From assembly GCA_044227705.1 (NCBI GenBank), contig JBGAWE010000212.1, forward strand, positions 1 to 8,434: 8,434 bases of DNA, written 5' to 3'. The notes under the pieces are model-generated. The model was not told the DNA's origin, ran no database searches, and saw only the letters and a list, made by a program, of their open reading frames with translations. The stretch comes from JANOQP01 sp044227705 (GTDB taxonomy: Bacteria; Bacteroidota; Bacteroidia; Chitinophagales; Saprospiraceae). Below, piece by piece: positions 1-7,147 of this stretch. Numbering within the stretch: position 1 is the stretch's first letter; every line of letters starts with the position of its first letter. The position numbers and the translations under genes are program-made.

Positions 1-70
1 CCTTTTTGGAAAAAACGCCCGGCGCAAACACGGCCAGGCCAGCGGAGAGGAGTACGGCAGCGATTTTCAT
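1..70 (-). CDS. Secreted protein, N-terminal signal peptide only (runs off left edge)
   Basis: Reading the minus strand from the ATG at 70 gives 23 codons: MKIAAVLLSAGLAVFAPG, then VFSKK, with no stop before the window edge. This is a typical Sec signal peptide: Lys at position 2, an Ala/Leu/Val-rich core, and small residues near Ala17-Gly19. The mature protein lies outside the window, so its function cannot be told. No clear ribosome binding site is visible, which is common in Bacteroidota. The gene is downstream of, and on the same strand as, tRNA-Asn, but the tRNA terminator at 174-202 separates them, so it should have its own promoter in 71-173. I see no TAnnTTTG box there. Confidence 0.6.
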   Translation of the reverse strand, partial: MKIAAVLLSAGLAVFAPGVFSKK

Positions 71-173
71 GTCGATGAAATTTTTTGAAAACCCGGATGC
101 GGGCGGCGCGGCGGATTGCACAAACCGCCGAAAAACGGGCCGAAAACGGTCGCGTGTCTCAAAAATCTCAACG

Positions 174-202
174 AAAAAGGGCCACCCCAAACTGGATGGC
201 CC
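174..202 (-). terminator. Rho-independent terminator of tRNA-Asn
   Basis: On the minus strand, GGGCCATCC (202-194), a 6-nt loop (193-188) and GGGTGGCCC (187-179) form a 9-bp stem with a single T-G wobble, followed directly by five T (178-174). It lies just past the 3' end of tRNA-Asn, exactly where a tRNA terminator is expected. Confidence 0.85.
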
Positions 203-208
203 TCTCGG

Positions 209-282
209 CGCCTCATTTAGGACTTGAACCTAAGACCTACGGATTAACAGTCCGCCGCTCTAACCAACTGAGCTAATAAGGC
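209..282 (-). tRNA. tRNA-Asn (anticodon GTT)
   Basis: A full cloverleaf can be drawn on the minus strand. The acceptor stem is GCCTTAT/ATGAGGC (7 pairs, one T-G), the D stem is GCTC/GAGC, the anticodon stem is GCGGA/TCCGT around the loop CTGTTAA (anticodon GTT, reading AAC and AAU), and the T stem is TTAGG/CCTAA around TTCAAGT. The discriminator base is G, as usual for tRNA-Asn. The bases after it (CCG) are not CCA, so CCA must be added by tRNA nucleotidyltransferase. A promoter lies upstream at 300-329 and a terminator downstream at 174-202, so this looks like a single-gene transcription unit. Confidence 0.97.
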
Positions 283-299
283 TGCTTTGTTAAGTGGGG

Positions 300-329
300 C
301 AAAGGTAGAAGCGCACCCAAAAAATTCAA
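300..329 (-). promoter_or_regulatory. Bacteroidota-type promoter for tRNA-Asn
   Basis: The minus strand carries TTG (329-327), a 19-nt spacer, then TACCTTTG (307-300). This matches the Bacteroidota -33/-7 consensus (TTG, about 19 nt, TAnnTTTG). The -7 box ends 17 nt before the mature tRNA 5' end, leaving a short leader of about 10 nt for RNase P. The assignment is by consensus match only. Confidence 0.75.
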
Positions 330-363
330 TCTTTGCGCCCGCTTTGAAAAAAATTTTTCCCAG

Positions 364-1278
364 ATGAGTCTTCTCACGGTTGGCAGCGTCGCTTTCGACG
401 ACATCGAAACACCCTTCGGCCGCGCCGAAAAAACGGTCGGCGGAGCCTGCACCTACATCGCGCTCGCGGCTTCTTATTTCACCAAAAAGATTGGCGTCGT
501 GGCCGTCGTTGGCGACGACTTCCCGCAGCCTGTCCTCGCTGATTTGCAAAATAGAGGTGTCGACCTCGAAGGGCTGGAAATCGTTGAAGGCGGAAAGTCC
601 TTCTTCTGGGCGGGCCGCTACCACAAGGACCTCAACGGCCGCGACACGCTCGACACGCAGCTCAACGTCTTCGCCGATTTCAAGCCCGTCGTGCCGAAAG
701 GGTGGCAGAAGGCCGAGTTTCTGATGCTCGGGAACCTCGTCCCGCAAATCCAGATGGACACCATCCGGCAGTTGCGCCGCCGCCCGAAGCTCATCGCGAT
801 GGACACGATGAACTTTTGGATGGACACCGCCCTCGACGACCTCAAGCTCCTCCTCAAAATGGTCGACCTGTTGAGCATCAACGACGAGGAGGCGCGGCAG
901 CTCTCGGGCGAGCACTCGCTCGTGAAAGCGGCGAAGGCCATCCAAAAGATGGGGCCGAAATACCTCATCATAAAAAAGGGCGAGCACGGCGCGCTCCTCT
1001 TCCACAAGGACAAGCTGTTCTTCGCCCCCGCCCTCCCGCTGCCGAAGGTGGTCGACCCGACGGGCGCGGGCGACACGTTCGCGGGCGGCTTCATGGGCTA
1101 TCTGGCGAAGACGGGGGACATCTCTTTCGACAACATGAAACGGGCGGTGATTCACGGCTCGGCGATGGCGAGCTTTTGCGTCGAGAAGTTCGGGATTGAA
1201 AGGATGCTCGAATTGAAACAGGGAGAGATAAAAAAGCGCGTGCAGCGTTTTGCGGAGCTCGTGCATTTCACCGTTTGA
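364..1278 (+). CDS. PfkB-family carbohydrate kinase
   Basis: This is an intact 304-residue protein of normal ribokinase/PfkB length. It should phosphorylate a sugar or nucleoside hydroxyl with ATP in the cytoplasm. Visible hallmarks are the N-terminal strand LLTVGSVAFDD (3-13), the substrate-lid di-glycine in KTVGGACTY (23-31), the NDEE motif (173-176) that helps place Mg-phosphate, the ATP-site strand LIIKKGEHGA (201-210), and the C-terminal PfkB signature DPTGAGDTFAGG (231-242), in which Asp237 is the catalytic base and GAG forms the anion hole. The substrate cannot be read from these motifs: fructose-6-P, adenosine and ribose kinases all share them. The ATG at 364 puts the first strand right at the N-terminus, as usual, and no Shine-Dalgarno sequence is evident. 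The gene starts 81 bp from the divergent tRNA-Asn. The broken YbaB gene follows after 26 bp, so co-transcription is likely. Confidence 0.93.
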   Translation: MSLLTVGSVAFDDIETPFGRAEKTVGGACTYIALAASYFTKKIGVVAVVGDDFPQPVLADLQNRGVDLEGLEIVEGGKSFFWAGRYHKDLNGRDTLDTQLNVFADFKPVVPKGWQKAEFLMLGNLVPQIQMDTIRQLRRRPKLIAMDTMNFWMDTALDDLKLLLKMVDLLSINDEEARQLSGEHSLVKAAKAIQKMGPKYLIIKKGEHGALLFHKDKLFFAPALPLPKVVDPTGAGDTFAGGFMGYLAKTGDISFDNMKRAVIHGSAMASFCVEKFGIERMLELKQGEIKKRVQRFAELVHFTV

Positions 1279-1304
1279 GTTTTCACCCAAAAATTTTCGA
1301 AACC

Positions 1305-1557
1305 ATGTTTGAAGACCTTTTCGGAAACGTCCAAAAACAACAGGACGAACTCGCCGCCCTCCTCGCCGAAATCTTGGTGAACGCCGAGGCTGGCGACGGC
1401 TTCGTGAAAGTCACCGCAACCGCCGGGGGCGAGCTGCTCGCTCCTCGCCGCCATAAACGATGCTCTCGAAAAAGGGCGCAACAAGGCCGCCGCCGAGACC
1501 CAGAAAATCATCGGCGGGATGATGCCGCCGGGGATGGGCGGGCTGTTCGGCCGGTGA
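1305..1557 (+). pseudogene. YbaB/EbfC-family nucleoid-associated protein, internal deletion and frameshift
   Basis: The first frame (from ATG 1305) gives MFEDLFGNVQKQQDELAALL, then the hallmark run EAGDGFVKVTATAGGELL, typical of the N-terminal part of YbaB/EbfC. From about 1441 the family's C-terminal half continues one frame over: LLAAINDALEKG, then GGMMPPGMGGLFGR and a TGA at 1555-1557. The family is a small (about 105 aa) DNA-binding homodimer that coats the nucleoid. Here the two halves total only about 83 codons, so roughly 20 codons of the middle (the ISID strand and the helix leading to EDLL) are missing between about 1435 and 1445, and the frame is lost. As written, the protein would be garbled after residue 45. 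This could be a true deletion or an assembly error. The junction contains the short repeated runs GCTCGCTCCTCGCC, which could favour slippage. The family call is strong; the cause of the break is open. Confidence 0.82.
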
Positions 1558-1663
1558 CTTTTTTGCCCAAAACTGGCCCGGACGGAGGTTTGTCGGAAAA
1601 AATCCGGCCGCCGGGCGTGAACTCCGGCCAGCCGCCGTTCTTCTCAAAATCGACCCATTCGAC

Positions 1664-2944
1664 ATGAAAAAAGCTGTCCAGATAGCCTTCGCGCTCTTCT
1701 TTCTCTCGAAAACCGGCCTCGCGCAATCGACCGACCGGCTCATCGCCTACTACCCGTTCGACCAGCCGGGCTATTTCGTCGGCCCGGCGGGCGACTCGAT
1801 TTGCGTCGCGCAGGCCATAGACGCGGTCTTCCCCGACGGCAACGGCTCCAACGGCGCGCCCGGCACCATCCCGCCGCCGCTTTGCGCCTGCGGCGTGCGC
1901 GACGGCGCGGCCCGTTTCGACGGCATCGACGACAGCTACCTGTTCATCGGCCCGGTCAACGACGTGTTCACGGCGGGCGATTTCACCATCTCCTTTTACA
2001 TAAAGCCCTTCGCCGTCAACGGGACTCAGGTCCTCATCTCGAAGATGCGCTCCGACTCTTGCGGCATCCGCGACCACTCTCTGGCCATCTATTACAACTA
2101 CAACTCGAACAAGGTCACGGCGAGCATCGAGGAGGTCGACCTCTACAAGGCCTCCGTCTCGACGCGCCTCGACGACGGCCGCTGCTGGCAGCACATCCTC
2201 GTCATCAAGAAGAACGAGAAGCTGTTCCTCTATATCAATGGAGAACTGCGCGACACCGACACCTCCCCCCGCCGCCTCGATTTGACCAACAACAAGACCC
2301 TTTTCAGCATCGGAAAGCCGACCTGCCCGGGGGCCGAGAAGTTCTTCAAAGGGGACTTCGACGAGCTGCGCGTCTACAACCGCGCCCTCAACGAAGACGA
2401 AATCGCCGCCTGCTACCACCGGCCCGACATGATCGGGAACCGCGACACCCTGATCTACCTCGGAAACTCCGTCCAGATTTTCACCACGAACTCCTGCGCA
2501 AAGAGCTGGAGCTGGACCCCCGCCGCCGACGTGAGCGACGCGACCATCGCCAACCCGCTCATCACGCCGACCCTCTCGACGACCTACCGCCTGACCTTTG
2601 CCCACGCCGAGTGCATCGCCACCGACACCATCAACATCCGCGTCATCGACCCCGACACGCTCGACTGCTCGAAGGTCTTCCTGCCCAACGCCATCACGCC
2701 CAACGGCGACGGCATCAACGACGGGTTCGCCATCTCCAACCCTTTCGCCGTGCCGGACCTCGTCTCGCTCGAGGTCTTTGACCGGTGGGGCGGCCGAGTC
2801 TTCTACACCAACAGCCCGCAGGGGACTTGGGACGCCACCTTCAACGGGCAGCCCGTCAACCCCGGCGTTTTCCTCTGGCGGCTCGACTATTACTGCCACG
2901 ATGTTCGGAAAGTCAGGCAGGGAAGCCTCGTGGTGTTGAAGTAG
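1664..2944 (+). CDS. T9SS-exported LamG-domain protein with type B (CHU_C) sorting domain
   Basis: An intact 426-residue secreted protein. Residues 1-20 are a signal peptide (MKK, a hydrophobic core, cleavage likely after TGLA). Residues about 22-250 form a LamG/concanavalin-like jellyroll: LIAYYPFD at the start, ARFDGIDD (83-90), FTISFYIKP (107-115), and the closing strand FDELRVYNRALNEDEI (232-247). Residues about 256-328 look like an Ig/PKD-like beta-sandwich ending in DTINIRV. Residues 339-426 are the gliding-motility-associated C-terminal domain: FLPNAITPNGDGINDGF (339-355), VFDRWGGRVF (371-380), and a final strand GSLVVLK. That domain directs Bacteroidota proteins through the type IX secretion system to the cell surface or medium. 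LamG folds usually bind glycans or proteins. No catalytic domain is seen, so an adhesin or binding role is inferred. It starts 107 bp after the YbaB remnant and ends 42 bp before the TMTC-like gene. Confidence 0.93.
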   Translation: MKKAVQIAFALFFLSKTGLAQSTDRLIAYYPFDQPGYFVGPAGDSICVAQAIDAVFPDGNGSNGAPGTIPPPLCACGVRDGAARFDGIDDSYLFIGPVNDVFTAGDFTISFYIKPFAVNGTQVLISKMRSDSCGIRDHSLAIYYNYNSNKVTASIEEVDLYKASVSTRLDDGRCWQHILVIKKNEKLFLYINGELRDTDTSPRRLDLTNNKTLFSIGKPTCPGAEKFFKGDFDELRVYNRALNEDEIAACYHRPDMIGNRDTLIYLGNSVQIFTTNSCAKSWSWTPAADVSDATIANPLITPTLSTTYRLTFAHAECIATDTINIRVIDPDTLDCSKVFLPNAITPNGDGINDGFAISNPFAVPDLVSLEVFDRWGGRVFYTNSPQGTWDATFNGQPVNPGVFLWRLDYYCHDVRKVRQGSLVVLK

Positions 2945-2986
2945 GGCAGTTTTTGCTTGCTTTGCGCAGCAAAACCGCTCGTTTTC

Positions 2987-4974
2987 ATGGCAAAGCACAG
3001 ACCAACGCCCCAGCCTCGCCCCGTTCGCCGCCCCGAGCCGCAGGCCCGGCCGGTTTCCGGCAATCCGCAATCCGCAACCCCAAATCCGCAGTCGATCATG
3101 TGGGGCCTGGGCGCGGCCGCCCTCGCCTTTCTGCTCTACGCGAACACCCTCGGGCACAGCTACTGCCTCGACGACTTTGCCTCCATCAAGGACAACATCG
3201 TGGTGAAGGGCGGCCTGAAAAACCTCGGCACCATCTTCTCGACCGAGTACCGCTTCGGCGCGTGGAACTCGCCCGGCTCCCTTTATCGCCCGCTCTCGCT
3301 GGCGATGTTCGCATGGGAATGGCAGGTCGCGCCCGACAAGCCGTTTTTGCCGCACCTTATCAATGTCGCGCTTTACGCCCTGACGGGCTGGCTGCTTTTC
3401 ATCACCCTCCGCCGCGTCCTGACGGGCTGGGAAGGCAGTGCATCAGTCTCGCCGACCCTGGTGGCAGGCGTGGCGACGGTTCTTTTCGTCGCCCACCCGG
3501 CCCACACGGAAGTGGTGGCCAACATCAAGAGCCGCGACGAAATCGTCATGTTTTTGGGGGTTATGGGGGCGATTTACTGCCTCTGGCGATCGTTTTCAGG
3601 CGGGACGAAGTGGATGGTCGCCGCCGCATTGAGCTATACGGCCGGAATTTTTTCAAAAGAGAGCGGCATCGTCTTCCTCGCCCTTATCCCGCTGGCGATG
3701 TGGTTTTTCACGAAGAAAACCACGGGGGAGATTTTGATGAAGACGCTCTGGTTCGCCGCCCCGTCCGCCATCTTCTTGATAATAAGGAGCCAAGTCCTCG
3801 GCAGCCAAAAAGGGAAAGAGGCCACGAGCGCGCTCGACAACTTCATCCTCGCCGCGCCGAACATCGCCGAGCAGAAAGCCTCCGCTTTCATGATGGTGAC
3901 GAAGTATTTCCAGACGCTCCTCGCCCCGTTCGACCTCGTCAACGAGATTGGCTACGCGGCGGCCAAGCCCGTCGGCTTCTCCGACTGGCGCGCGCTACTC
4001 GGCGTGGCCATCATGGCAGGTCTGGCCGCGCTCTTCTTTTGGGGGATTTCAAAAAGGAACCTGTTGGCTTTCACGGCCGGGTGGTTCCTCGCCACGTTCG
4101 GCCTCGTGTCGAACATCGCCTTTCCCATCGGCACCTCCTATGGCGAGCGATTGCTCTATGTGCCGAGCCTCGCGCTGGTCCTCGCGCTGGCCTTCCTGCT
4201 AGTTAAATACTTGAAAGTCAACGAGTTGCCCACGCGAAAGACCCTGCTTTTTGGAATAACGGGGGTGGTCGTCGCTGCATTTGCCCTCTACACAATCTCC
4301 CGCAACCCGGCGTGGAAGGACAGCATCACCCTCTACCAAACCGACATCAGGTGCCCAGAACAGCCAAGCTCAACTACCACTACGCCCTCGAACTGGCCAA
4401 GAAGGGTGCGAGCGAAGACCCCCTCGTGCCCGCCGACCCGCCGGTGCTCGACTCGGCCATCGTCCACTATGCGACGGCGATACAAATCTGGCCGACCTAC
4501 CGCGACGCCTTCGCCGGGCGCGGCCTCGCTTATTTTCGGAAAAAGGAGTACGACAAGGCCTTCGACGACTATCAAAAGGCGCTGAAGTACGACCCGAACG
4601 ACGCGAGGTTCTGTCGAACCTCGGCTTCATCTACTTCCTCCGCCAAGACCTGAAAGGCGCCGAGGACGTCTACCGCCGCGCCGTGAAAAGCGACCCGCGC
4701 TTCGTCGACGCCTGGCGGAACCTCGGCGCGACGCTGGCCATGCAAAAGCGGTTCGCCGAGGCCATCCCCGCCTGGCAGGAGGCACTAAAATGGATTGCCC
4801 TACGGCGACCCGACCATGCTCCAGCAGAAGGCGACCTTGTTGGAATACCTATACACCGCCAGCCGTGACGGCGGCCTTGCCTGGGCCGAGCAGTGATACT
4901 ATCAGCCAGGCCACCGTTGCGCTGAACCCGAAGCTGCCGAGGTGATTTTGAGCAATCAAAAAAGGCTCAAATAG
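2987..4974 (+). CDS. TMTC-like GT-C membrane protein with C-terminal TPRs (3' part frameshifted)
   Basis: About 450 residues from ATG 2987 are in one clean frame. A Pro-rich cytoplasmic tail (1-37) is followed by many membrane segments carrying the motifs of the TMTC / DUF1736 GT-C fold: YCLDDF (59-64, the loop-1 Asp pair), SLYRPLSLAMF (98-108), HPAHTEVVANIKSRDEIV (170-187), FSKESGIVFLALIPL (222-236), and YGERLLYVPSLAL further on. Eukaryotic TMTC proteins are polyprenol-dependent O-mannosyltransferases; the bacterial substrate is unknown. TPR helices then continue in other frames: AKLNYHYALELAKKG and YDKAFDDYQKALKYDPNDA (frame 1), LSNLGFIYFLRQDLKGAEDV and FAEAIPAWQEALK (frame 3), then LPYGDPTMLQQKATLLEYLY (frame 1). 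Breaks lie near 4350-4365, 4605 (one G missing in GCG-AG) and 4795. A TGA at 4894-4896 follows, but EAAEVILSNQKRLK and TAG at 4972-4974 look like the true end. An alternative start is the ATG at 3098, directly before the first membrane helix. Confidence 0.85.
3061..3094 (+). repeat. Tandem CAATCCG-type repeat within the TMTC-like 5' region
   Basis: The stretch reads as degenerate 7-nt units (CAATCCG, CAATCCG, CAACCCC, AAATCCG) followed by CAGTCG. Its last 13 bases, AAATCCGCAGTCG (3082-3094), are identical to 7326-7338 in the hairpin between the two tRNA genes. It encodes NPQSATPNPQS if translation starts at 2987, and would be untranslated leader if it starts at 3098. Confidence 0.7.
4947..4971. 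terminator. Possible hairpin at the convergent gene ends
   Basis: TTTGAGC (4947-4953) and GCTCAAA (4965-4971) form a perfect 7-bp inverted repeat around the loop AATCAAAAAAG. It sits exactly where the TMTC-like gene (plus) and the Omp85 gene (minus) meet tail to tail, so a shared bidirectional terminator would make sense. The stem is short, half A/T, and no strong T-run follows on either strand, so this is weak. Confidence 0.3.
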
Positions 4975-6791
4975 CCGAGGTGGAACTTCGCCGCCCGCCA
5001 ATCGACGGCCCGGCCCGGCTGCCTGCCGACGGCAGCGAACAGCCCGAAAACGCCCGCTTTCGCCTCGAAGCTCATCCCCGCGCCGAGGCCGAGCGGGTGC
5101 AAAAACTGCCGCGTCCGGTTGGTCAGATTTTCCACATATCCATAGTCGGCGAAAGCGGCGAGGTAGCTGTTCTCACCCGTCAGCAGCCGATATTCGACCG
5201 TCGAGACGAGCCAGCGAGTGGCGAAGACGGATTCCTCGGTGTAGCCGCGCAAGGTCTTTTGGCCGCCGAGGCGGGTCTGCTCGTTGGCCATGATTGGTTT
5301 TTTTGAAAAGATGCCGCCGCCAGCGAGGCCGAGTCTCAACGTGGTGTTTTTGAAAAAAGGCTGGAAAAATTCGAGCCGCCCGTTCGCCCGAAGGGTCGAG
5401 TTTCGGCCGGTGAGACTGTCGTACTGGTTGGCAAAACCGGCCTGCCCGTCGTCGAGTTTCAGGATGTCGGCGTTTCTCAAAACCTCGCGGAAGCCTGCCC
5501 CGGCCCGCCCTTTCACCGACCAGCCGCGACGCGGGTTTAGCCGATAGTCGAGCCGGTTTAGGTTGGCTTCGAGGCCGAAGGTGTTGGCCCGCGCGTCGAG
5601 GTTCTCGGGGAGGCGACGTGTGGGTTTTAGTTGCAACGTGTTGATTTTCAGCAGGTTGGAGGTCGAGGACACCAAAAGACCTTCAAAAAGTCGCCGCCCT
5701 CGAAAAGGTATTGAATGCCGCCGTCGGCCTGCAGTTCCAAAAAAGTGGAGTCGCGGCGATAGAGGTGGAACCGCCCCTCCGCCCCGAACGGCGAGCCGGC
5801 GCCCACGGCCAACCGGCCTCGACGATGACCGCTGGAGTCTGCAGCCGCAGTCTTTGGAAATCGGCGAAGAGCCGCTCGCCCTGCCCGAAGGGTACGAAAA
5901 CTCGGCCGTCGCCACGCCCCCGTCAGCAGCACGCGAGCCGCTCGATGCGCCGGTTTTCGGAAGGAGTCCGATGAGGAAGTCGAATCGGCTGGCACGCTTT
6001 TTTTTCAAAAAAGGTTCGGTCGGGCGCGGCCTTCGGTGAAGGTGACGGTTGGGCTGCGGGCCATCTCCCAAAAGGCCGCGTAGCCGCTGCGGGATTTTTC
6101 GAGCGTCGCGTATCGGTACGGGCTGCCCGCGTGGATGCCCAGGAGGTTTTCAAGATAGGTTTTCGAGATGGCCGCGTCGCCGGTGATCTGTGGCCTCTCC
6201 CAAAAAACGGGCGGCCCCGGGCGCAAGTCGAGGCGGGCGCGAAGGCCGCCGTCGTCACGCTTATTTCGATGCTGTCAAGTTGGGCGAGGCGAATGCAAAA
6301 CTTGATTTTCAGATGTTCGACAGTTTTCTCCATTGGAAAACCTCGGCCGGGCCGCCGGGGCCCAGCGCTTTTTTGGACAGGCCGTCGAGCCGGGCGTCGC
6401 GCAGCCAAAAGCGCGTGGCCGAATCGGTTCGGATCTCCGCCCAGCGGAATTTTTCGCCGATGAAAAGGGCGGCGCGGCGTTCGGCTTTCTTCCAAAAAAA
6501 GGAGTCGACGGAGGCGAGGAGGAAGCCGTCTGCGCGCAGCTGGTCGGTCAGTTTGGAGGAGCTGGAGCGCGTCGAGGCGGAGTCACGGGCGGGGCGCATT
6601 CAGGCCGCCGCCGTCAAAGGGAACGGCACTTGTTCTCCGTGAAAATCTTTTGAAAGAGGCAAAGCAATCGGGCCGCTTTTTTGCTTCAAAAGATTGATTG
6701 TCAACCAGTTGGATGGTTGGCCGACGGCCGAGAGCCAGCCGAAAAGGGCAGTACAGCAAACAAATTTTCTGATGGAAAACAAGCCGCCCAT
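4956..6791 (-). pseudogene. Omp85 / BamA-TamA-type outer-membrane protein, multiply frameshifted
   Basis: Outer-membrane beta-barrel protein of the Omp85 superfamily, about 610 codons if repaired. The ATG at 6791 gives a signal peptide (MGGLFSIRKFVCCTALFGWL, then SAVGQ). POTRA-like segments follow: LRADGFLLASVDSFFWKK, then GLRARLDLRPGPPVFWERPQ and ITGDAAISKTYLENLLGIH, plus EMARSPTVTFTEG. The barrel begins near LKKKRASRFDFLIGLLPKTG, FGQGERLFADFQRLR and FGAEGRFHLYRRDSTFLEL. The last 230 codons (about 5650-4956) are intact and hold the diagnostic lid-loop motif LGGQKTLRGY and a C-terminal Phe (YLSLF), the usual barrel end signal. One or two POTRA domains rather than BamA's five suggest a TamA-like or accessory family member. 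Breaks: an in-frame TGA at 6600-6602, and frame changes near 6335, 6235, 6005 (a T9/A6 tract), 5890-5955, 5800 and 5650. Errors or decay are both possible. Its ATG overlaps the PspC stop. Confidence 0.85.
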
Positions 6792-7012
6792 CAATCCCAC
6801 ACGCTGGTGCGGTGCGGGCGGACATACCGCCGGATGTTCATCCAAAAAGCGACGACCAGGTAGATGATGACCGACGACCCCATGCCGATGAAGGTCGTGT
6901 AGATGAAGTACTTGCGCACCGTCGAGGAGGCGATGGCCATCCGCTCGCCGAGATAGGCACAGACGCCGAAGGCGTACTTTTCGACCGAGTCCTTGAACGG
7001 GTTGGTGAGCAT
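6791..7012 (-). CDS. Small PspC-domain inner-membrane protein
   Basis: An intact 73-residue protein. It fits the PspC domain (about 60 aa): an N-terminal amphipathic part NPFKDSVEKYAFGVCAYLGE (4-23) with the family's GVCAxLxE signature, AIASSTVRKYFIY (26-38), then one hydrophobic membrane segment IGMGSSVIIYLVVAFWM (about 42-58) and a basic tail NIRRYVRPHR. In proteobacteria PspC is an inner-membrane sensor of the phage-shock envelope-stress response; in Bacteroidota small single-domain versions are common and poorly studied. Its stop codon shares one base with the Omp85 start (TGATG, 6793-6789), a classic arrangement for translational coupling. The shared transcript suggests a role in outer-membrane or envelope homeostasis, which is inference. 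Confidence 0.85.
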   Translation of the reverse strand: MLTNPFKDSVEKYAFGVCAYLGERMAIASSTVRKYFIYTTFIGMGSSVIIYLVVAFWMNIRRYVRPHRTSVWD

Positions 7013-7024
7013 GGGACAAAATTA

Positions 7025-7056
7025 ATGGTGAGCGGCGAATGGTGAACGGTGAATGC
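7025..7056 (+). repeat. Short tandem repeat, about 14-nt period (ATGGTGAnCGGnGA)
   Basis: ATGGTGAGCGGCGA (7025-7038) is followed directly by ATGGTGAACGGTGA (7039-7052; two differences) and the start of a third copy (ATGCGG). On the minus strand it reads as TCACCRTTC-type units directly upstream of the PspC start, so it occupies the promoter/leader region of the PspC-Omp85 pair. Confidence 0.7.
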
Positions 7057-7117
7057 GGGGCGAGGTCGTGGAGAAACTTTTTGCGGTTTGAAATATTGCG
7101 AAAACTTGAGCGGGTGC

Positions 7118-7147
7118 TTTGCGAAAAAGAAAGTGGCTCTAATTTTG
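7118..7147 (+). promoter_or_regulatory. Bacteroidota-type promoter for the tRNA-Thr/tRNA-Pro unit
   Basis: TTTG (7118-7121), an 18-nt spacer and TAATTTTG (7140-7147) match the -33/-7 consensus of the main Bacteroidota sigma factor. Mature tRNA-Thr starts 41 nt after the -7 box. The leader contains the perfect 12-nt palindrome TTTCGGCCGAAA (7155-7166). No promoter or terminator is evident between the two tRNAs, so this promoter probably serves both. Confidence 0.7.

Noticed and set aside
85..276. 63-codon open frame ending in GLEPKTYGLTVRRSNQLS
   Set aside because: Antisense translation of tRNA-Asn, another common spurious call.
244..1290. 348-codon open frame on the minus strand
   Set aside because: It lies wholly antisense to the PfkB kinase and runs into tRNA-Asn. 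Its composition (Arg/Val/Glu-rich, no motif) is the usual shadow of a GC-rich gene.
2951..2974. TTTTGCT/AGCAAAA inverted repeat between LamG and TMTC-like genes, considered as a terminator
   Set aside because: The stem is only 7 bp, A/T-rich, with a 10-nt loop, and is not followed by a T-run.
1508..3355. 615-codon open frame on the minus strand
   Set aside because: Antisense to the LamG protein gene, whose domains are unmistakable. The predicted product is low-complexity Val/Arg/Gly with no recognisable fold.
2785..4206. 473-codon plus-strand open frame
   Set aside because: Out-of-frame shadow of the LamG 3' end and the TMTC-like gene; Arg/Pro/His-rich with no motifs.
4600..4620. Programmed ribosomal frameshift in the TPR region
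   Set aside because: No slippery heptamer or downstream stimulator is visible, and several unrelated breaks of both signs occur in the same gene. Sequence errors or decay explain them better.
7017..7024. TAATTTTG on the minus strand just before the PspC start, considered as a -7 promoter box
   Set aside because: The predicted start of transcription would fall inside the ATG, and no TTG/TTTG is found at the right distance upstream. Possible only if the gene is leaderless.
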